A stretch of 45,234 bases of DNA, from contig CAJKRH010000012.1 in the NCBI GenBank assembly GCA_905202255.1, positions 1-45,234 of the forward strand, read 5' to 3'. Under the pieces are notes generated by a model. That model ran no database searches. It worked only from the letters and a program-made list of their open reading frames with translations, and was not told where the DNA came from. A program made the position numbers and the translations under genes. Source of the DNA: an uncultured Ruminococcus sp. GTDB lineage: Bacteria > Bacillota > Clostridia > Oscillospirales > CAG-272. Within the stretch, counting starts at the first letter, position 1. The number at the start of each line of letters is the position of its first letter. Below, in pieces: positions 15,796-25,298 of this stretch.

Positions 15796-16584
15796 CTATT
15801 CGCCGAGCTTTCCTGTCGGCTGGAAGGACACCTTGTCGTCGGAAATCACGCGGATATTTCCCGTGACGCCCGCGTAATAGCTGTCGGATTCAAGCTTGGT
15901 TATCAGCTTTATACATAAGGATAAATCCGAATCGAGCGTGCGCCATGATGGTAATACAATTGTATAAATATTGTTATACAAAATATGAATATCAAATTTT
16001 TGCCGCAGGTCTATTTCGCTCAGTTTCTCGCCTATGGGCGAGGAGAGTATCGTATCTATTATGCCGAGGTAGAAGCTGTAGTCGTCCGCTTCTTCAAATT
16101 CTATCTGCTTTCCGATGGCGAGGCTCTTTATTCCCGAGAGGGAGAGCTTTGCCGTTCCGCTGTAGAAAGATGAACCGATATCGCCCCTGACCTCGAGCAC
16201 CGTGAGCCTGTCCGAGAGGATGAAATACTGCCCGTCATATTCCAGAGCGAAAGCAGGGGGATATTCTTCTATTATGATGTGCATTTTTTTCGGCAGGGTG
16301 CGGCGCACGGTGACGGAGCGCACATAGATATTTTCGCTTTTGATTTTTTCGGCGATTTTTCCTTTGCTTACGGCATATGTATGCGAGCCGAGCTTTATGC
16401 CGCTGTCGGTGATTATCTTTTCGGCGGAGCAATACGAAATGCCCGAGACATCTATCTCCCTTATGCGGCAGAAGCCGAAAAACCACACCGCGAAGAGAAT
16501 CACCGCCGCGATGAAAGCGAGCCACAGCAGGCGATGTGTCTTTCGCAGGCGTGTCATTTCCGGCGTTTTGTTTCTGTTCGTCAT
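15796..16584 (-). CDS. ftsQ: Cell division protein FtsQ/DivIB
   Basis: Bitopic divisome protein of 262 residues that links FtsL and FtsB/DivIC to septal wall synthesis. A cytoplasmic tail (1-18) is followed by a membrane helix at 19-39 (LLWLAFIAAVILFAVWFFGF), then an external POTRA domain at about 40-110 starting IREIDVSGISYC and a beta domain to the end. Its place between murG and ftsZ agrees with DivIB. The coding sequence contains one copy of the recurrent 16-bp palindrome, at 15952-15967. Confidence 0.88.
   Translation of the reverse strand: MTNRNKTPEMTRLRKTHRLLWLAFIAAVILFAVWFFGFCRIREIDVSGISYCSAEKIITDSGIKLGSHTYAVSKGKIAEKIKSENIYVRSVTVRRTLPKKMHIIIEEYPPAFALEYDGQYFILSDRLTVLEVRGDIGSSFYSGTAKLSLSGIKSLAIGKQIEFEEADDYSFYLGIIDTILSSPIGEKLSEIDLRQKFDIHILYNNIYTIVLPSWRTLDSDLSLCIKLITKLESDSYYAGVTGNIRVISDDKVSFQPTGKLGE
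15952..15967. repeat. Recurrent 16-bp palindrome, copy 4
   Basis: TAATACAATTGTATAA, a perfect TWATAC-N4-GTATAA match inside ftsQ. Six bases further a third half-site (TTATACAA, 15974-15981) creates a second perfect inverted repeat, TTGTATAA-N6-TTATACAA. Confidence 0.6.
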
Positions 16585-16615
16585 TTTTCTTTCCTCACTC
16601 TGTGAAGCATGAAAA

Positions 16616-17755
16616 TCATTTGCTCTCGAGGAGCGTCATTATATCGCGGCTGAGAAGTATCCTGATATCGCGCCAGATAAGCTCGTTTGAATCCGATTTC
16701 GCGAAAGCGGCGATATTTTCGCGCATTGCCGCCGACTTTTTGCCGTCATAGAGAATCCCGCAGAGACTTTTTTCGAGCAAATCGGGAGTGAGATGCTTTT
16801 CCTCTATGAGGATGGCGGCATCTGCATCGGCGAGCCGCTTTGCGTTTTCATACTGGTGATTGTTTACCACATTCGGCGAGGGAATGAGTATACACGCCTT
16901 CTTCTGGAGCGCCATTTCCGAAACGGTCATCGCGCCCGCGCGGCAGATGACCGCATCGGCGAGCCGCTCCCAGTACGGCATATCGTAGATATATTCCGTG
17001 AGGCGCAGATTCGGGAAATTCTCAAGCCCTGCCGCCCTGAAAGCGGCAAGCGTCTCCGCGTGCGTACTGCTTCCCGTGGCGTGGATATGGAAAATCTCGG
17101 GATGATGCGAGGTGAAATTCTTCATCAGCGCGATAATCTCGGAATTGAGCCGCATTGCGCCGAGGCTTCCGCCGAAAGAGAGGACTATCTTTTCCGTACC
17201 CTCGGGGATGCTCAATATCTCGCGGATGTTTTCGGGGATTTTCGCCGTGCTTTTCTTCATCATGGGATTGCCGACGAAGAGCACCTTGCTTTTGTCGGTG
17301 AAATAGTCCATGGTCGAGGCGAAATTGACATATATTCTGTCCACCTTGTCAGCAAGCATTTTTACAGCCTTGCCGGGGATGGCGTTGGATTCATGCAGAG
17401 CCGTCGGTATGCCGAGCTTTGCCGCCGCCGAGAGCAGCGGCCAGCAGACGAAGCCGCCCGTGCCTATCACGATATCGGGCTTGTATTCGAGCAGAAGCTT
17501 TTTTGCCTTTCTCGGTGCCGTGAAGTAGTAATATGCCGTTTTGATATTCGAGAGGGAAAGGCTTCTTTTCAGCCCTTTCATTTCTATATGATAAACAGGA
17601 TAACCCGCCTTTTCGCAAAGGCGGTTTTCTATTCCTTTTTTGGTGCCTACGAAAGCTATCTCGGCGTTTCTGTCATGCGCCTTTATCAGGTCGGCTATGG
17701 CGAGAGCGGGATTTACATGACCTGCCGTGCCACCGCCGGAGAGAAGAACTTTCAT
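16616..17755 (-). CDS. murG: UDP-GlcNAc--lipid I N-acetylglucosaminyltransferase
   Basis: MurG, a membrane-associated GT28 enzyme that adds GlcNAc to lipid I to make lipid II on the inner face of the membrane. The GGGTAGH glycine loop is at residues 7-13, followed by NPALAIADLI. The second glycine-rich loop SFGGSLGAMRLN and the C-terminal UDP-GlcNAc site around AGAMTVSEMALQ are present. At 379 residues the length is normal. It lies between ftsW (16-base gap) and ftsQ. murB and murC, which often follow murG, are absent. Confidence 0.97.
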   Translation of the reverse strand: MKVLLSGGGTAGHVNPALAIADLIKAHDRNAEIAFVGTKKGIENRLCEKAGYPVYHIEMKGLKRSLSLSNIKTAYYYFTAPRKAKKLLLEYKPDIVIGTGGFVCWPLLSAAAKLGIPTALHESNAIPGKAVKMLADKVDRIYVNFASTMDYFTDKSKVLFVGNPMMKKSTAKIPENIREILSIPEGTEKIVLSFGGSLGAMRLNSEIIALMKNFTSHHPEIFHIHATGSSTHAETLAAFRAAGLENFPNLRLTEYIYDMPYWERLADAVICRAGAMTVSEMALQKKACILIPSPNVVNNHQYENAKRLADADAAILIEEKHLTPDLLEKSLCGILYDGKKSAAMRENIAAFAKSDSNELIWRDIRILLSRDIMTLLESK

Positions 17756-17771
17756 TTTTGCCTCCTTAGTA

Positions 17772-18953
17772 TCAGAGCGGTTTCTGTGATGAATATTTCG
17801 AGATGGAGAGGATGATGCCCATTTCTCCGAGCTGCATTATCAGTGCGCTTCCGCCGTAGCTGAAGAAGGGAAGCGCGATGCCTGTCGTCGGGATGCTGAC
17901 CGTGACGACGGCGATATTGAGCAGAAGCTGTATGCCGACCTTGCTGATAAGTCCTATCACGAGCAGGGATGAGAATGTATCGGGCGCGTTCATGGCGATG
18001 ACAAAGCCACGCCATATCAGCACTATGAAGAGCACTATCACGGCGACGGCGCCGACAAGCCCCAGCTCCTCGCAGACTATCGAGAAAATGAAGTCGTTCT
18101 GCGGTTCGGGAAGCCAGAGGTGCTTCTGGTAGCTGTTGCCAAGCCCTACGCCGAAAAGTCCGCCGCTTCCGATGGCAAGCAGGCTCTGATAGGGCTGCCA
18201 GCCGCCGCTGAGGCGGTAATCCTCGGGATGAAGCCATGCGTCTATTCGCGATTTTGCGTAGTCTGTGAAAAGTATCAGCGAGAGCGCCGCGGCGGCACCT
18301 GCACCGGCTATGGCGGCAAGCCATTTTATATTTGCGCCGGAGATGAATATCATTACGGCACCGATAAGGAATATGATTATCGTTCCCGACATATGGTGCT
18401 CGAGAACCGTTGTTCCGCATACGATGCCTATGATGATGGCGGGGAAGAGAATGCCGTATTTGAAAGTCTTTATCTTCGTTGAGACGATGGATATGTAATA
18501 GGCGAGGAGCAGAGCCAGCGCAAATTTCATTATTTCCGTCGGCTGTATGGTTATCGGACCTATTTTTATCCATCTTGTGGCGCCGCTCCAGTTTTTGCCG
18601 ACAAAAGGCACGGCGAGGAGCAGGAGATAGCTCACGGCAAAAATCGGGAGCGTGGCTTTCTTTATGAAAGTATAGTCAATGCATGAGGCGGCAAACATTA
18701 CGATAATGCCCGCCACCATCCAGACTATCTGCTTCTTGATGAAGAAAAAGCTGTCGCCGTATTTTCGCTCTGCGAAAACATAGCTCGAGGAGAAAATCAT
18801 GACCGAGCCGAAGCAGAGCAGGAGCATGACTGTTATCAGAAAGGGAATGTCTATCCCGTGTTTTGCGCGGTAGATGGTAACTTCTTCGCCTGCGGGCATG
18901 GCAAAAAAGCCGAAAAGTCCCGGTTTTTTCTTTTGCTTTTTTTCAGCCGTCAT
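17772..18953 (-). CDS. ftsW: FtsW/SpoVE-type peptidoglycan polymerase
   Basis: SEDS-family glycosyltransferase that polymerises lipid II at the septum with its cognate class B PBP. It has 393 residues, about ten predicted membrane helices starting at about residue 34, and the conserved external loop around WLHPEDYRLSGGWQPYQSLL and GLGNSYQKHLWLPEPQNDFIF (split here for length), the SEDS signature. The C-terminal half ends IPTTGIALPFFSYGGSALI, also characteristic. Its place between mraY and murG, with an SpoVD-like PBP in the cluster, fits either vegetative FtsW or sporulation SpoVE; sequence alone does not separate them. Confidence 0.95.
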   Translation of the reverse strand: MTAEKKQKKKPGLFGFFAMPAGEEVTIYRAKHGIDIPFLITVMLLLCFGSVMIFSSSYVFAERKYGDSFFFIKKQIVWMVAGIIVMFAASCIDYTFIKKATLPIFAVSYLLLLAVPFVGKNWSGATRWIKIGPITIQPTEIMKFALALLLAYYISIVSTKIKTFKYGILFPAIIIGIVCGTTVLEHHMSGTIIIFLIGAVMIFISGANIKWLAAIAGAGAAAALSLILFTDYAKSRIDAWLHPEDYRLSGGWQPYQSLLAIGSGGLFGVGLGNSYQKHLWLPEPQNDFIFSIVCEELGLVGAVAVIVLFIVLIWRGFVIAMNAPDTFSSLLVIGLISKVGIQLLLNIAVVTVSIPTTGIALPFFSYGGSALIMQLGEMGIILSISKYSSQKPL

Positions 18954-18987
18954 GCCGCTACCTCCGATATATATTTTGCGCGGAAAA

Positions 18988-19965
18988 TCAGTATTTTATA
19001 AGGAAGAATGCCGCTATGCAGAAAGCTGCTGTGATGGCAAATGCGCAGAGGTCTATCTTGTTTTCCGAGAAGCCGAGCTTCTCGAAATGATGGTGTATGG
19101 GCGCCATTTTGAAAAGGCGCTTGCCATGCGTGAGTTTGAAATACGAAACCTGAAGCACGACTGACATTATCTCGCAGAAGTAGACTATGCCGACGAGCAG
19201 AATGATAAGTTCATATTTCAGCATATACGCAAGTCCCGTGACCGCGCCGCCGAGGAAGAGCGAACCTGTATCGCCCATGAAAACCTTGGCGGGATATATA
19301 TTGAATATAAGGAAGCCGAGCAGCCCGCCTATTACCGCGCCGCTGAATGTGGCGGCTCCAATATCGCCGACGGAGAAGGCAAAAACAGCGAAGAACGCGC
19401 AGACCACAGCTGAAACCGTGGCGCAGAGCCCATCGATGCCGTCGGTCAGATTTACGCTGTTTACCATGCCGACGATGAAAAGAATCGAGAAAACATAGTA
19501 GAAAAATCCGAGCTCAAGTTCTTTATTTATGATGGCGAGGCTGATGCTTGTATCTATCGCGCCTGCCTTTGCCATAAGGAAAAGATAGAGAGCGGCGACG
19601 ATGAACTGGAATGCCATTTTCTGAAAAGGGGTCAGCCCTTCGTTGCGCTTTTTTGCGAATTTTGTCAGGTCGTCCGTCACGCCGACAAGCCCGAAAGCGA
19701 CAGCCATGCCGAGAGTTATCAGCATGGGCGCGGAAAGCTTATCGAAGAATATGAAAGAGAGAATCACGCAGACGACGGTGCAGGGAATGATGAAGAAGAT
19801 GCCGCCCATGGTAGGCGTGCCTTCTTTTGATGCGTGCCAGCGCGGCCCTATCTCGAGAATCTTCTGCCCGAGTTTTTTGCTTTTCAGCACGGGTATGAGA
19901 AATCTGCCGAGCAGTGCCGAGGCAATAAGACATATCACAAGTGAAATGATAAAAGAAAGATACAT
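18988..19965 (-). CDS. mraY: Phospho-MurNAc-pentapeptide transferase
   Basis: Polytopic enzyme (325 residues, about ten helices) that transfers phospho-MurNAc-pentapeptide from UDP to undecaprenyl phosphate, giving lipid I. Conserved features are seen in order: TPTMGGIFFI, the acidic GVTDDLTK, NLTDGIDGL, VFMGDTGSLFLG, and the late MAPIHHHFEK, the HHH motif of the family. GGAG lies 8 bases before the ATG. The order murF-mraY-ftsW skips murD, which usually sits between mraY and ftsW. Confidence 0.97.
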   Translation of the reverse strand: MYLSFIISLVICLIASALLGRFLIPVLKSKKLGQKILEIGPRWHASKEGTPTMGGIFFIIPCTVVCVILSFIFFDKLSAPMLITLGMAVAFGLVGVTDDLTKFAKKRNEGLTPFQKMAFQFIVAALYLFLMAKAGAIDTSISLAIINKELELGFFYYVFSILFIVGMVNSVNLTDGIDGLCATVSAVVCAFFAVFAFSVGDIGAATFSGAVIGGLLGFLIFNIYPAKVFMGDTGSLFLGGAVTGLAYMLKYELIILLVGIVYFCEIMSVVLQVSYFKLTHGKRLFKMAPIHHHFEKLGFSENKIDLCAFAITAAFCIAAFFLIKY

Positions 19966-20033
19966 ACCTTTTTCTCCGTGCCGATAAGGATTTTTATTGT
20001 TTTATACAGTTGTGTCAGAGACGAAAAACCGCT

Positions 20034-20049
20034 TTATACAGATGTATTT
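20034..20049. repeat. Degenerate copy of the 16-bp palindrome
   Basis: TTATACAGATGTATTT matches TWATAC-N4-GTATAA at 10 of 12 fixed positions and overlaps the murF stop codon (minus-strand TAA at 20051-20049). A weaker relative, TTATACAGTTGTGTCA, lies 32 bases away at 20002-20017. Both fall in the 83-base murF-mraY gap. Confidence 0.4.
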
Positions 20050-21443
20050 TATATGAGCCTTGCCACATTTTCGAGCGCGACTCTGCGGCTTGCTTTAAAG
20101 AGAACCGTATCGCCCTTGTGCAGGAGCCTGCGTATGTCGGTCGCTGCCTGCTCTGGGCAGTCATAGCCGAGAGAAGCGATTTTTTCCTCGGGCATGCCGC
20201 TTTCCTTTGCGCCGCGTGCTATATATTTCGCGTTTTCGCCGACTGTTATCAGCAGATCCGCGCCTTTTGCATAAGCCTTGCCTACGCGCTCATGCAGTTC
20301 ATGCGAATATGAGCCGAGCTCGAGCATCTCGCCGAGTACGGCGACTCTTCTGCCGCCGTTTTCGCTTGCCACATCGTCGAGAATCTCAACAGCCGCCTCC
20401 ATGGATTCGGGCGAGGCATTGTAGCAATCGAGTATGAAGGTACAGTCGTCATGCTTTTCCACCTGCGAGCGGAGCGCCACGGGCTCATAGCCGAGAATGC
20501 CCTCCTTTATCTCCCTCTCGGGTATGCCGAGTAGCATGCCGCAGACCACGGCACACATCGCATTGTATATATTGTGCCTGCCGCGGACGGCTGTTTCTAT
20601 ATCCTTTACTATATAGTCGCCGTTTCGCACATCGAGGTCAAAGAGATAGCCTGTCGCTGTCTTGCGGATATTTACCGCGTTGTAATGGCAGAGAGGATTT
20701 TCTATGCCGATATATTTCTTGCATATTTTGCCTGTATTGATATTGCGGAGCAGGGGTTCATCGCCGTTGAGGATGAGTATGCCGTCCTCTTTCATGCCCT
20801 TGATTATCTCGAGCTTGGCATCGCGGATAGCCTCGCGCGAGCCGAGATTTTCTATATGCGAGGTGCCGATATTCGTTATGACGGCGATATCCGGCTCGGC
20901 TATGGCAGAGAGCTTTTCTATCTCGCCGCGCGCGCTCATGCCCATCTCCACAACCATCGCCTTATAGGTGATATTGAGCTTGAAAAGCGTGAGCGGAAGC
21001 CCGATTTCGTTATTGAAATTTCCCTCGGTTTTGTTTGTCTTATATTTTCTGTCGAGAACGGAATAGATGAATTCTTTCGTCGCTGTTTTGCCTGTGCTGC
21101 CTGTCACGGCTACTGTTATCGTGCTGAAGCGGCGCCGGTATTCTCTCGCGAGAAGCCCGAGCGCACGCGTGGTATCCGCGACGAGGATGTACGGAATATC
21201 CTCCTCGGGCGCTCTCTCGGCAACGATACAGCAGGCGCCGCCCTTTATCGCGGCGGGAATGAAATCGTGCCCGTCAAAATTTTCGCCTTTTATGGCAAAG
21301 AATATATCTCCCTCACTTATCGTGCGGGAATCTATGGAAACACCGAAAGCTATATCCTCGGGATTTTTCGAGTAAAGTGTCCCTTCGACGACACGCGCTA
21401 TATCGGTAATGCTTATTCCGTTATCACATAAACCAAGATACAT
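20049..21443 (-). CDS. murF: UDP-MurNAc-tripeptide--D-Ala-D-Ala ligase
   Basis: Mur ligase that adds D-Ala-D-Ala to the UDP-MurNAc tripeptide. It has 464 residues with the usual three domains: N-terminal uridine-binding (1-105), a central ATPase with the P-loop GSTGKT at 115-120, and a C-terminal Rossmann-like domain from about 325 with DCYNASPESMEAA, a typical MurF segment. The ATG starts 4 bases after the murE stop, with AAAGGA inside the murE tail. It encodes the last cytoplasmic step before MraY. Confidence 0.96.
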   Translation of the reverse strand: MYLGLCDNGISITDIARVVEGTLYSKNPEDIAFGVSIDSRTISEGDIFFAIKGENFDGHDFIPAAIKGGACCIVAERAPEEDIPYILVADTTRALGLLAREYRRRFSTITVAVTGSTGKTATKEFIYSVLDRKYKTNKTEGNFNNEIGLPLTLFKLNITYKAMVVEMGMSARGEIEKLSAIAEPDIAVITNIGTSHIENLGSREAIRDAKLEIIKGMKEDGILILNGDEPLLRNINTGKICKKYIGIENPLCHYNAVNIRKTATGYLFDLDVRNGDYIVKDIETAVRGRHNIYNAMCAVVCGMLLGIPEREIKEGILGYEPVALRSQVEKHDDCTFILDCYNASPESMEAAVEILDDVASENGGRRVAVLGEMLELGSYSHELHERVGKAYAKGADLLITVGENAKYIARGAKESGMPEEKIASLGYDCPEQAATDIRRLLHKGDTVLFKASRRVALENVARLI

Positions 21444-21447
21444 TTTT

Positions 21448-22890
21448 CTAATCCTTTTCCTTTATTATTTTGAGTACTGTTTCTCTTTCGCAAAAATCGT
21501 GTTTTCCTTCTTTGTCTATCACATACTCCTCGTGACCCTTGCCCGCGAGGAGTATAACATCGCCTTTTTTTGCCGCCGAGAGGGCGATTTTTATCGCCTT
21601 TTCGCGGTTTACTTCCGTTATGTAGTTTTCGCTTCGTATTCCCATGCAGATATCGCGGATTATCTCGGCTGGGTCTTCTGTTCTCGGATTGTCGGAGGTG
21701 ACTATCGCAAGGTCGGAGAGGCTTGCCGCGATATCGCCCATCTCGGGACGCTTTGTTTTATCTCTGTCGCCGCCGCAGCCGAAAAGCGTGATTATCCTGC
21801 CGTCATATACCTCGCGCAGAGCCGAAACGGCTTTTCTGAGCGCGTCTGGCGTGTGCGCATAATCGACTATAACATCAAAATCGCCTGCATATATGCGCTC
21901 CATCCTGCCGCGCACGGGCGGGAAATCCGAGAGCGCATCCGCGAGCTTCTCTTCGGAAACGCCGAAAAGATACGCGCAGGCGAGCGCCGCCGTCGCATTG
22001 TAAACATTGAAGTCGCCGAGCGGCAATATGCTTTCTTTTATATTATGTGAAATACCGCCGGGTGAAATGCAGAAATCAAAGTCCGAGCCGCCTGCGGAAA
22101 TTTTTTCATTTTCAAAGTAAAATTCGGCTCTGCGGTCTTTTCCGTAGTAAAAAACATCGCCGCCGGATGCCCAAGCCATGCGGTATGCCGCCTTGTCATC
22201 AATATTTATCAGACTGATTTTACTGCGTCGGAAAAGTTTTTCCTTTGCGCTCGCGTATTCGCCGAGACTGCCGTGAAAATCGAGATGGTCATGCGTTAGA
22301 TTCGTGAAGATGCCTATATCGAAATCTATCCCGTATACGCGCTCCTGCGAGAGCGAATGGGAGGAAACCTCCATGACTACGGTGTCTATGCCGTTTTCGC
22401 GCATTTCGGCAAGCTCGGAAGCGAGCAGTTTCGGCGGCGGGGTAGTGTAGCCGCTGCTCACCTGTCCATTTCCGCAGTCGCAGAAGAGCGTGCCGATGAT
22501 GCCGACGCGATGTCCCGCCTTTCGCAGGATATGCGCCGCCATGAGGCATGTAGTGGATTTTCCGTTTGTGCCCGTTATGCCGATAAACCGCATATCTTTT
22601 TGCGGATTTCCGTGCATGCGCAGATGCGCGAGCGCGAGTGCGGCGCGGACATTCGATACCCACACGGTGGGGATATCGGGCTGCGAATATTCTCCGTAGC
22701 CCGAGACAATGGCAGACGCACCGCGCTCTCTTGCCTTTTCGTATATTTCGGGTGATGCCGTTCTTATGAAGAGAACATCGCCCGCCTGCGCCGCATCGGC
22801 GTTTTCCGCTATGCCGCGCACTTCACAACGCTCCGTATCGCCGTGCGAAAGGAGCACTTCGCTTTGTAAAATTATGTCCGAGAGTTTCAT
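21448..22890 (-). CDS. murE: UDP-MurNAc-L-Ala-D-Glu--meso-DAP ligase
   Basis: Mur ligase that adds the third residue of the stem peptide, 480 residues. The P-loop GTNGKST is at 107-113. The substrate-selecting motif DNPR at 400-403 is the version found in meso-diaminopimelate-adding enzymes (Lys-adding MurE differ here), so the organism probably has DAP-type peptidoglycan. GACGGAGG precedes the ATG. It lies between the PBP gene and murF. Confidence 0.96.
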   Translation of the reverse strand: MKLSDIILQSEVLLSHGDTERCEVRGIAENADAAQAGDVLFIRTASPEIYEKARERGASAIVSGYGEYSQPDIPTVWVSNVRAALALAHLRMHGNPQKDMRFIGITGTNGKSTTCLMAAHILRKAGHRVGIIGTLFCDCGNGQVSSGYTTPPPKLLASELAEMRENGIDTVVMEVSSHSLSQERVYGIDFDIGIFTNLTHDHLDFHGSLGEYASAKEKLFRRSKISLINIDDKAAYRMAWASGGDVFYYGKDRRAEFYFENEKISAGGSDFDFCISPGGISHNIKESILPLGDFNVYNATAALACAYLFGVSEEKLADALSDFPPVRGRMERIYAGDFDVIVDYAHTPDALRKAVSALREVYDGRIITLFGCGGDRDKTKRPEMGDIAASLSDLAIVTSDNPRTEDPAEIIRDICMGIRSENYITEVNREKAIKIALSAAKKGDVILLAGKGHEEYVIDKEGKHDFCERETVLKIIKEKD

Positions 22891-22945
22891 ATAACGCCTC
22901 CGTCAAAAATATTTTGTATTTTCAACATCCGCGTCATGCGCATTT

Positions 22946-25180
22946 TTAGTCCGTTGCGTCCATATGGCGCATATCTATCGTTATTACCGTGCCTTTTTCG
23001 GCGACGGTACCGACTGCCAGCGACTGCGAAACGACAGTTGCATCCGAACTGCCCGTAGCGCCCTCTATTTTTACATTGAAGCCTGCGTCGGTGAGGAGCG
23101 TATTTGCCGCCTGCGCCGTGAGTCCGATGACTTTCGGAACGACAGCGGTGAGCTTCTCCGCCTCGGCTTCGGTATAAAGTATAACCTTGCCGTTTTTCAC
23201 GGACATTTTACTGCCCGAGGCAGGCACCTGATTTACTACACTGCTACCGCTTCCGACGACCTCATATGAAAGCCCGAGCTTGCCGAGCCTTGATTTTGCC
23301 GCGTCGAGCGAGGAACCGCGCAGATTTTCGAGAGTTATCATTTCGCCGTCCGCATATTCGGGTTCTATGCCGAGATAGGGAAGTACCTCGGAGAGCACCT
23401 TTGAAACATAAGGCGCGGCTACCGTACTGCCGTAGATGGAGCCTATGGTCGGCTCATCGACGATGATTATGCAGATGACCTGCGGGTCGTCTGCGGGAGC
23501 ATAAGCCACGGTGGAAGCTATTCTGCCGCCGCCTGTGCCTTTTTCCGATGTACCTGTCTTTGCCGCTACCTTGTAGCCTGCGACATACGCATTGCGCGCG
23601 CCGCCGTTTCCGGAAACGCCGTCCGCAAGTATTTTGCTTATCGTGGCAGAGGTGGAAGCGCTGATTACCTGACGCTTTACCGTCGTGCCGAAAGAAGCGA
23701 GTATATTTCCGTCGTCATCCGTGATTTCCTTTACGAGATGCGGAGTGACGAGCTTGCCGCCGTTTGCCACGGCGGCAACGGCTGTTATCTGCTGGATAGC
23801 CGTTACATTATATCTCTGACCGAAAGAATAAACCGCGAGGTCTACGCCGCTGAGGCTCTCTTTGTAGATGGAGGAGCCCTCACCGGGGAGGTCTATGCCT
23901 GTTTTTTCGTTCAGTCCGAAATTGCAGAAGTAATTTATAAAAGATGTCGCTCCGATGCGCTCTGCGAGCATCATCATCGCGGGGTTGCAGGACTGCTGAA
24001 GCGCACCTGCGAAGTCAAGCGTGCCGTGTCCCGTTGTTTTGTGGCATTTTATCGGGCGCGACCAGCCGGCTACATTGTAGTAGCCCTTGCAGTAGAATGT
24101 ATCGGAGAGCGTTGCCTTGCCCTCTTCGAGCGCCATCGATGTCGTAAATACCTTGGAGGTGGAGCCGGGCTCGTATGTTTCGGTTATTGCCTTGTTGTTC
24201 CATGTTTTGAAGAGCACATTGGAAACCGTGCTCTTGTATTTGTCGCTGTCTTTGCCGTAGGTCTGCTCCGCCGCCGTCAGTTCGCTCTGATAATACGAAA
24301 CCGTGGTGTAGGGCGAATTGAGGTCAAAATAGGGATAAGTTGCCATGGCATAGATTTCGCCTGTTTTGGGGTCCATGACTATGCCGCAGGCGCGGGACTT
24401 AGCACCCGACTCTATGACAGCCTGCTCGAGATATTTTTCGAGATAGCTCTGAATTTTGTAGTCTATGGTAGTAACGAGGTTTGCGCCGTTTTTTGCGTCT
24501 ATGTACTGCTCGTACCGATAGGGCATTTCGCCGCCCTTGCCGTTCTGTGCGGAGACTATCCTGCCGCTCACACCCGTGAGCAGCTTGTCATACTGATATT
24601 CCAGCCCGTAGAGACCGCCGTCCGCACCGCAGAAGCCGATGACATGAGAGGCAAGCGAACTGTAGGGATATATGCGCGATGCCGTTTCCACAAGGTGGAC
24701 GCATTCCGCAAGGTCGTTGTCGAGTATAAACCGGCGCACCTTGTCGGCGTCCTCTTTCTCGACATTCTTCTTTATCGTTTCGTCTTTTCTTTTGACTTTC
24801 TTTGTTTTTTCTATTATCGTGTCGTAATCGACGCCGAGTATCTCGGAGAGGCCCTTTGCCACGAGCTCGCGCTGAGCGTCATCTTTCATATCGTAGGGCG
24901 ATATGAAAACGCGCTCCGTGGTATAATTTGTCGCGAGGGCAACATGATTTCTGTCATATATCGTGCCGCGTGCGCTTCCCGTGGAAACCTCATATATCAT
25001 CTGCTCGATAACGAGCCTTTTATAGTGTTCGTTTCGCACTATCTGAAGATATATCAGTCTTCCGATAAGTACAGCCGCAATAAATGTAGCGGCGCAAATT
25101 ACCGAAAGAGAGCGCACCCGCATGCTTCTGCTTGTACGCCCTATAAGGGAATCGGGTTTTTCACTTGGTTTCCCGTTCAT
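22946..25180 (-). CDS. spoVD: Class B penicillin-binding protein with PASTA domains (SpoVD/FtsI type)
   Basis: Septal transpeptidase of 744 residues. It has an N-terminal membrane helix (about 26-46), a PBP dimerisation region (about 60-220) and a transpeptidase domain with all three catalytic motifs: STSK at 340-343 (catalytic Ser), SCN at 397-399 and KTG at 541-543. Two C-terminal PASTA repeats lie at about 611-672 and 677-737. It cross-links new septal peptidoglycan with the SEDS protein encoded downstream. Clostridia often carry this SpoVD-like form as the only class B PBP in the dcw cluster, so it may serve division, spore cortex formation or both. Confidence 0.94.
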   Translation of the reverse strand: MNGKPSEKPDSLIGRTSRSMRVRSLSVICAATFIAAVLIGRLIYLQIVRNEHYKRLVIEQMIYEVSTGSARGTIYDRNHVALATNYTTERVFISPYDMKDDAQRELVAKGLSEILGVDYDTIIEKTKKVKRKDETIKKNVEKEDADKVRRFILDNDLAECVHLVETASRIYPYSSLASHVIGFCGADGGLYGLEYQYDKLLTGVSGRIVSAQNGKGGEMPYRYEQYIDAKNGANLVTTIDYKIQSYLEKYLEQAVIESGAKSRACGIVMDPKTGEIYAMATYPYFDLNSPYTTVSYYQSELTAAEQTYGKDSDKYKSTVSNVLFKTWNNKAITETYEPGSTSKVFTTSMALEEGKATLSDTFYCKGYYNVAGWSRPIKCHKTTGHGTLDFAGALQQSCNPAMMMLAERIGATSFINYFCNFGLNEKTGIDLPGEGSSIYKESLSGVDLAVYSFGQRYNVTAIQQITAVAAVANGGKLVTPHLVKEITDDDGNILASFGTTVKRQVISASTSATISKILADGVSGNGGARNAYVAGYKVAAKTGTSEKGTGGGRIASTVAYAPADDPQVICIIIVDEPTIGSIYGSTVAAPYVSKVLSEVLPYLGIEPEYADGEMITLENLRGSSLDAAKSRLGKLGLSYEVVGSGSSVVNQVPASGSKMSVKNGKVILYTEAEAEKLTAVVPKVIGLTAQAANTLLTDAGFNVKIEGATGSSDATVVSQSLAVGTVAEKGTVITIDMRHMDATD

Positions 25181-25298
25181 TTCTCCCCTCCATCTTTTCT
25201 AAAACAAAGTGAGCAAAGAGCATATTTTACCATTCTCCCCACTCACTCAAAGCTGTGTACTTGTATATTTATATTTGCGCCGAGAAAATTTATTCCTT

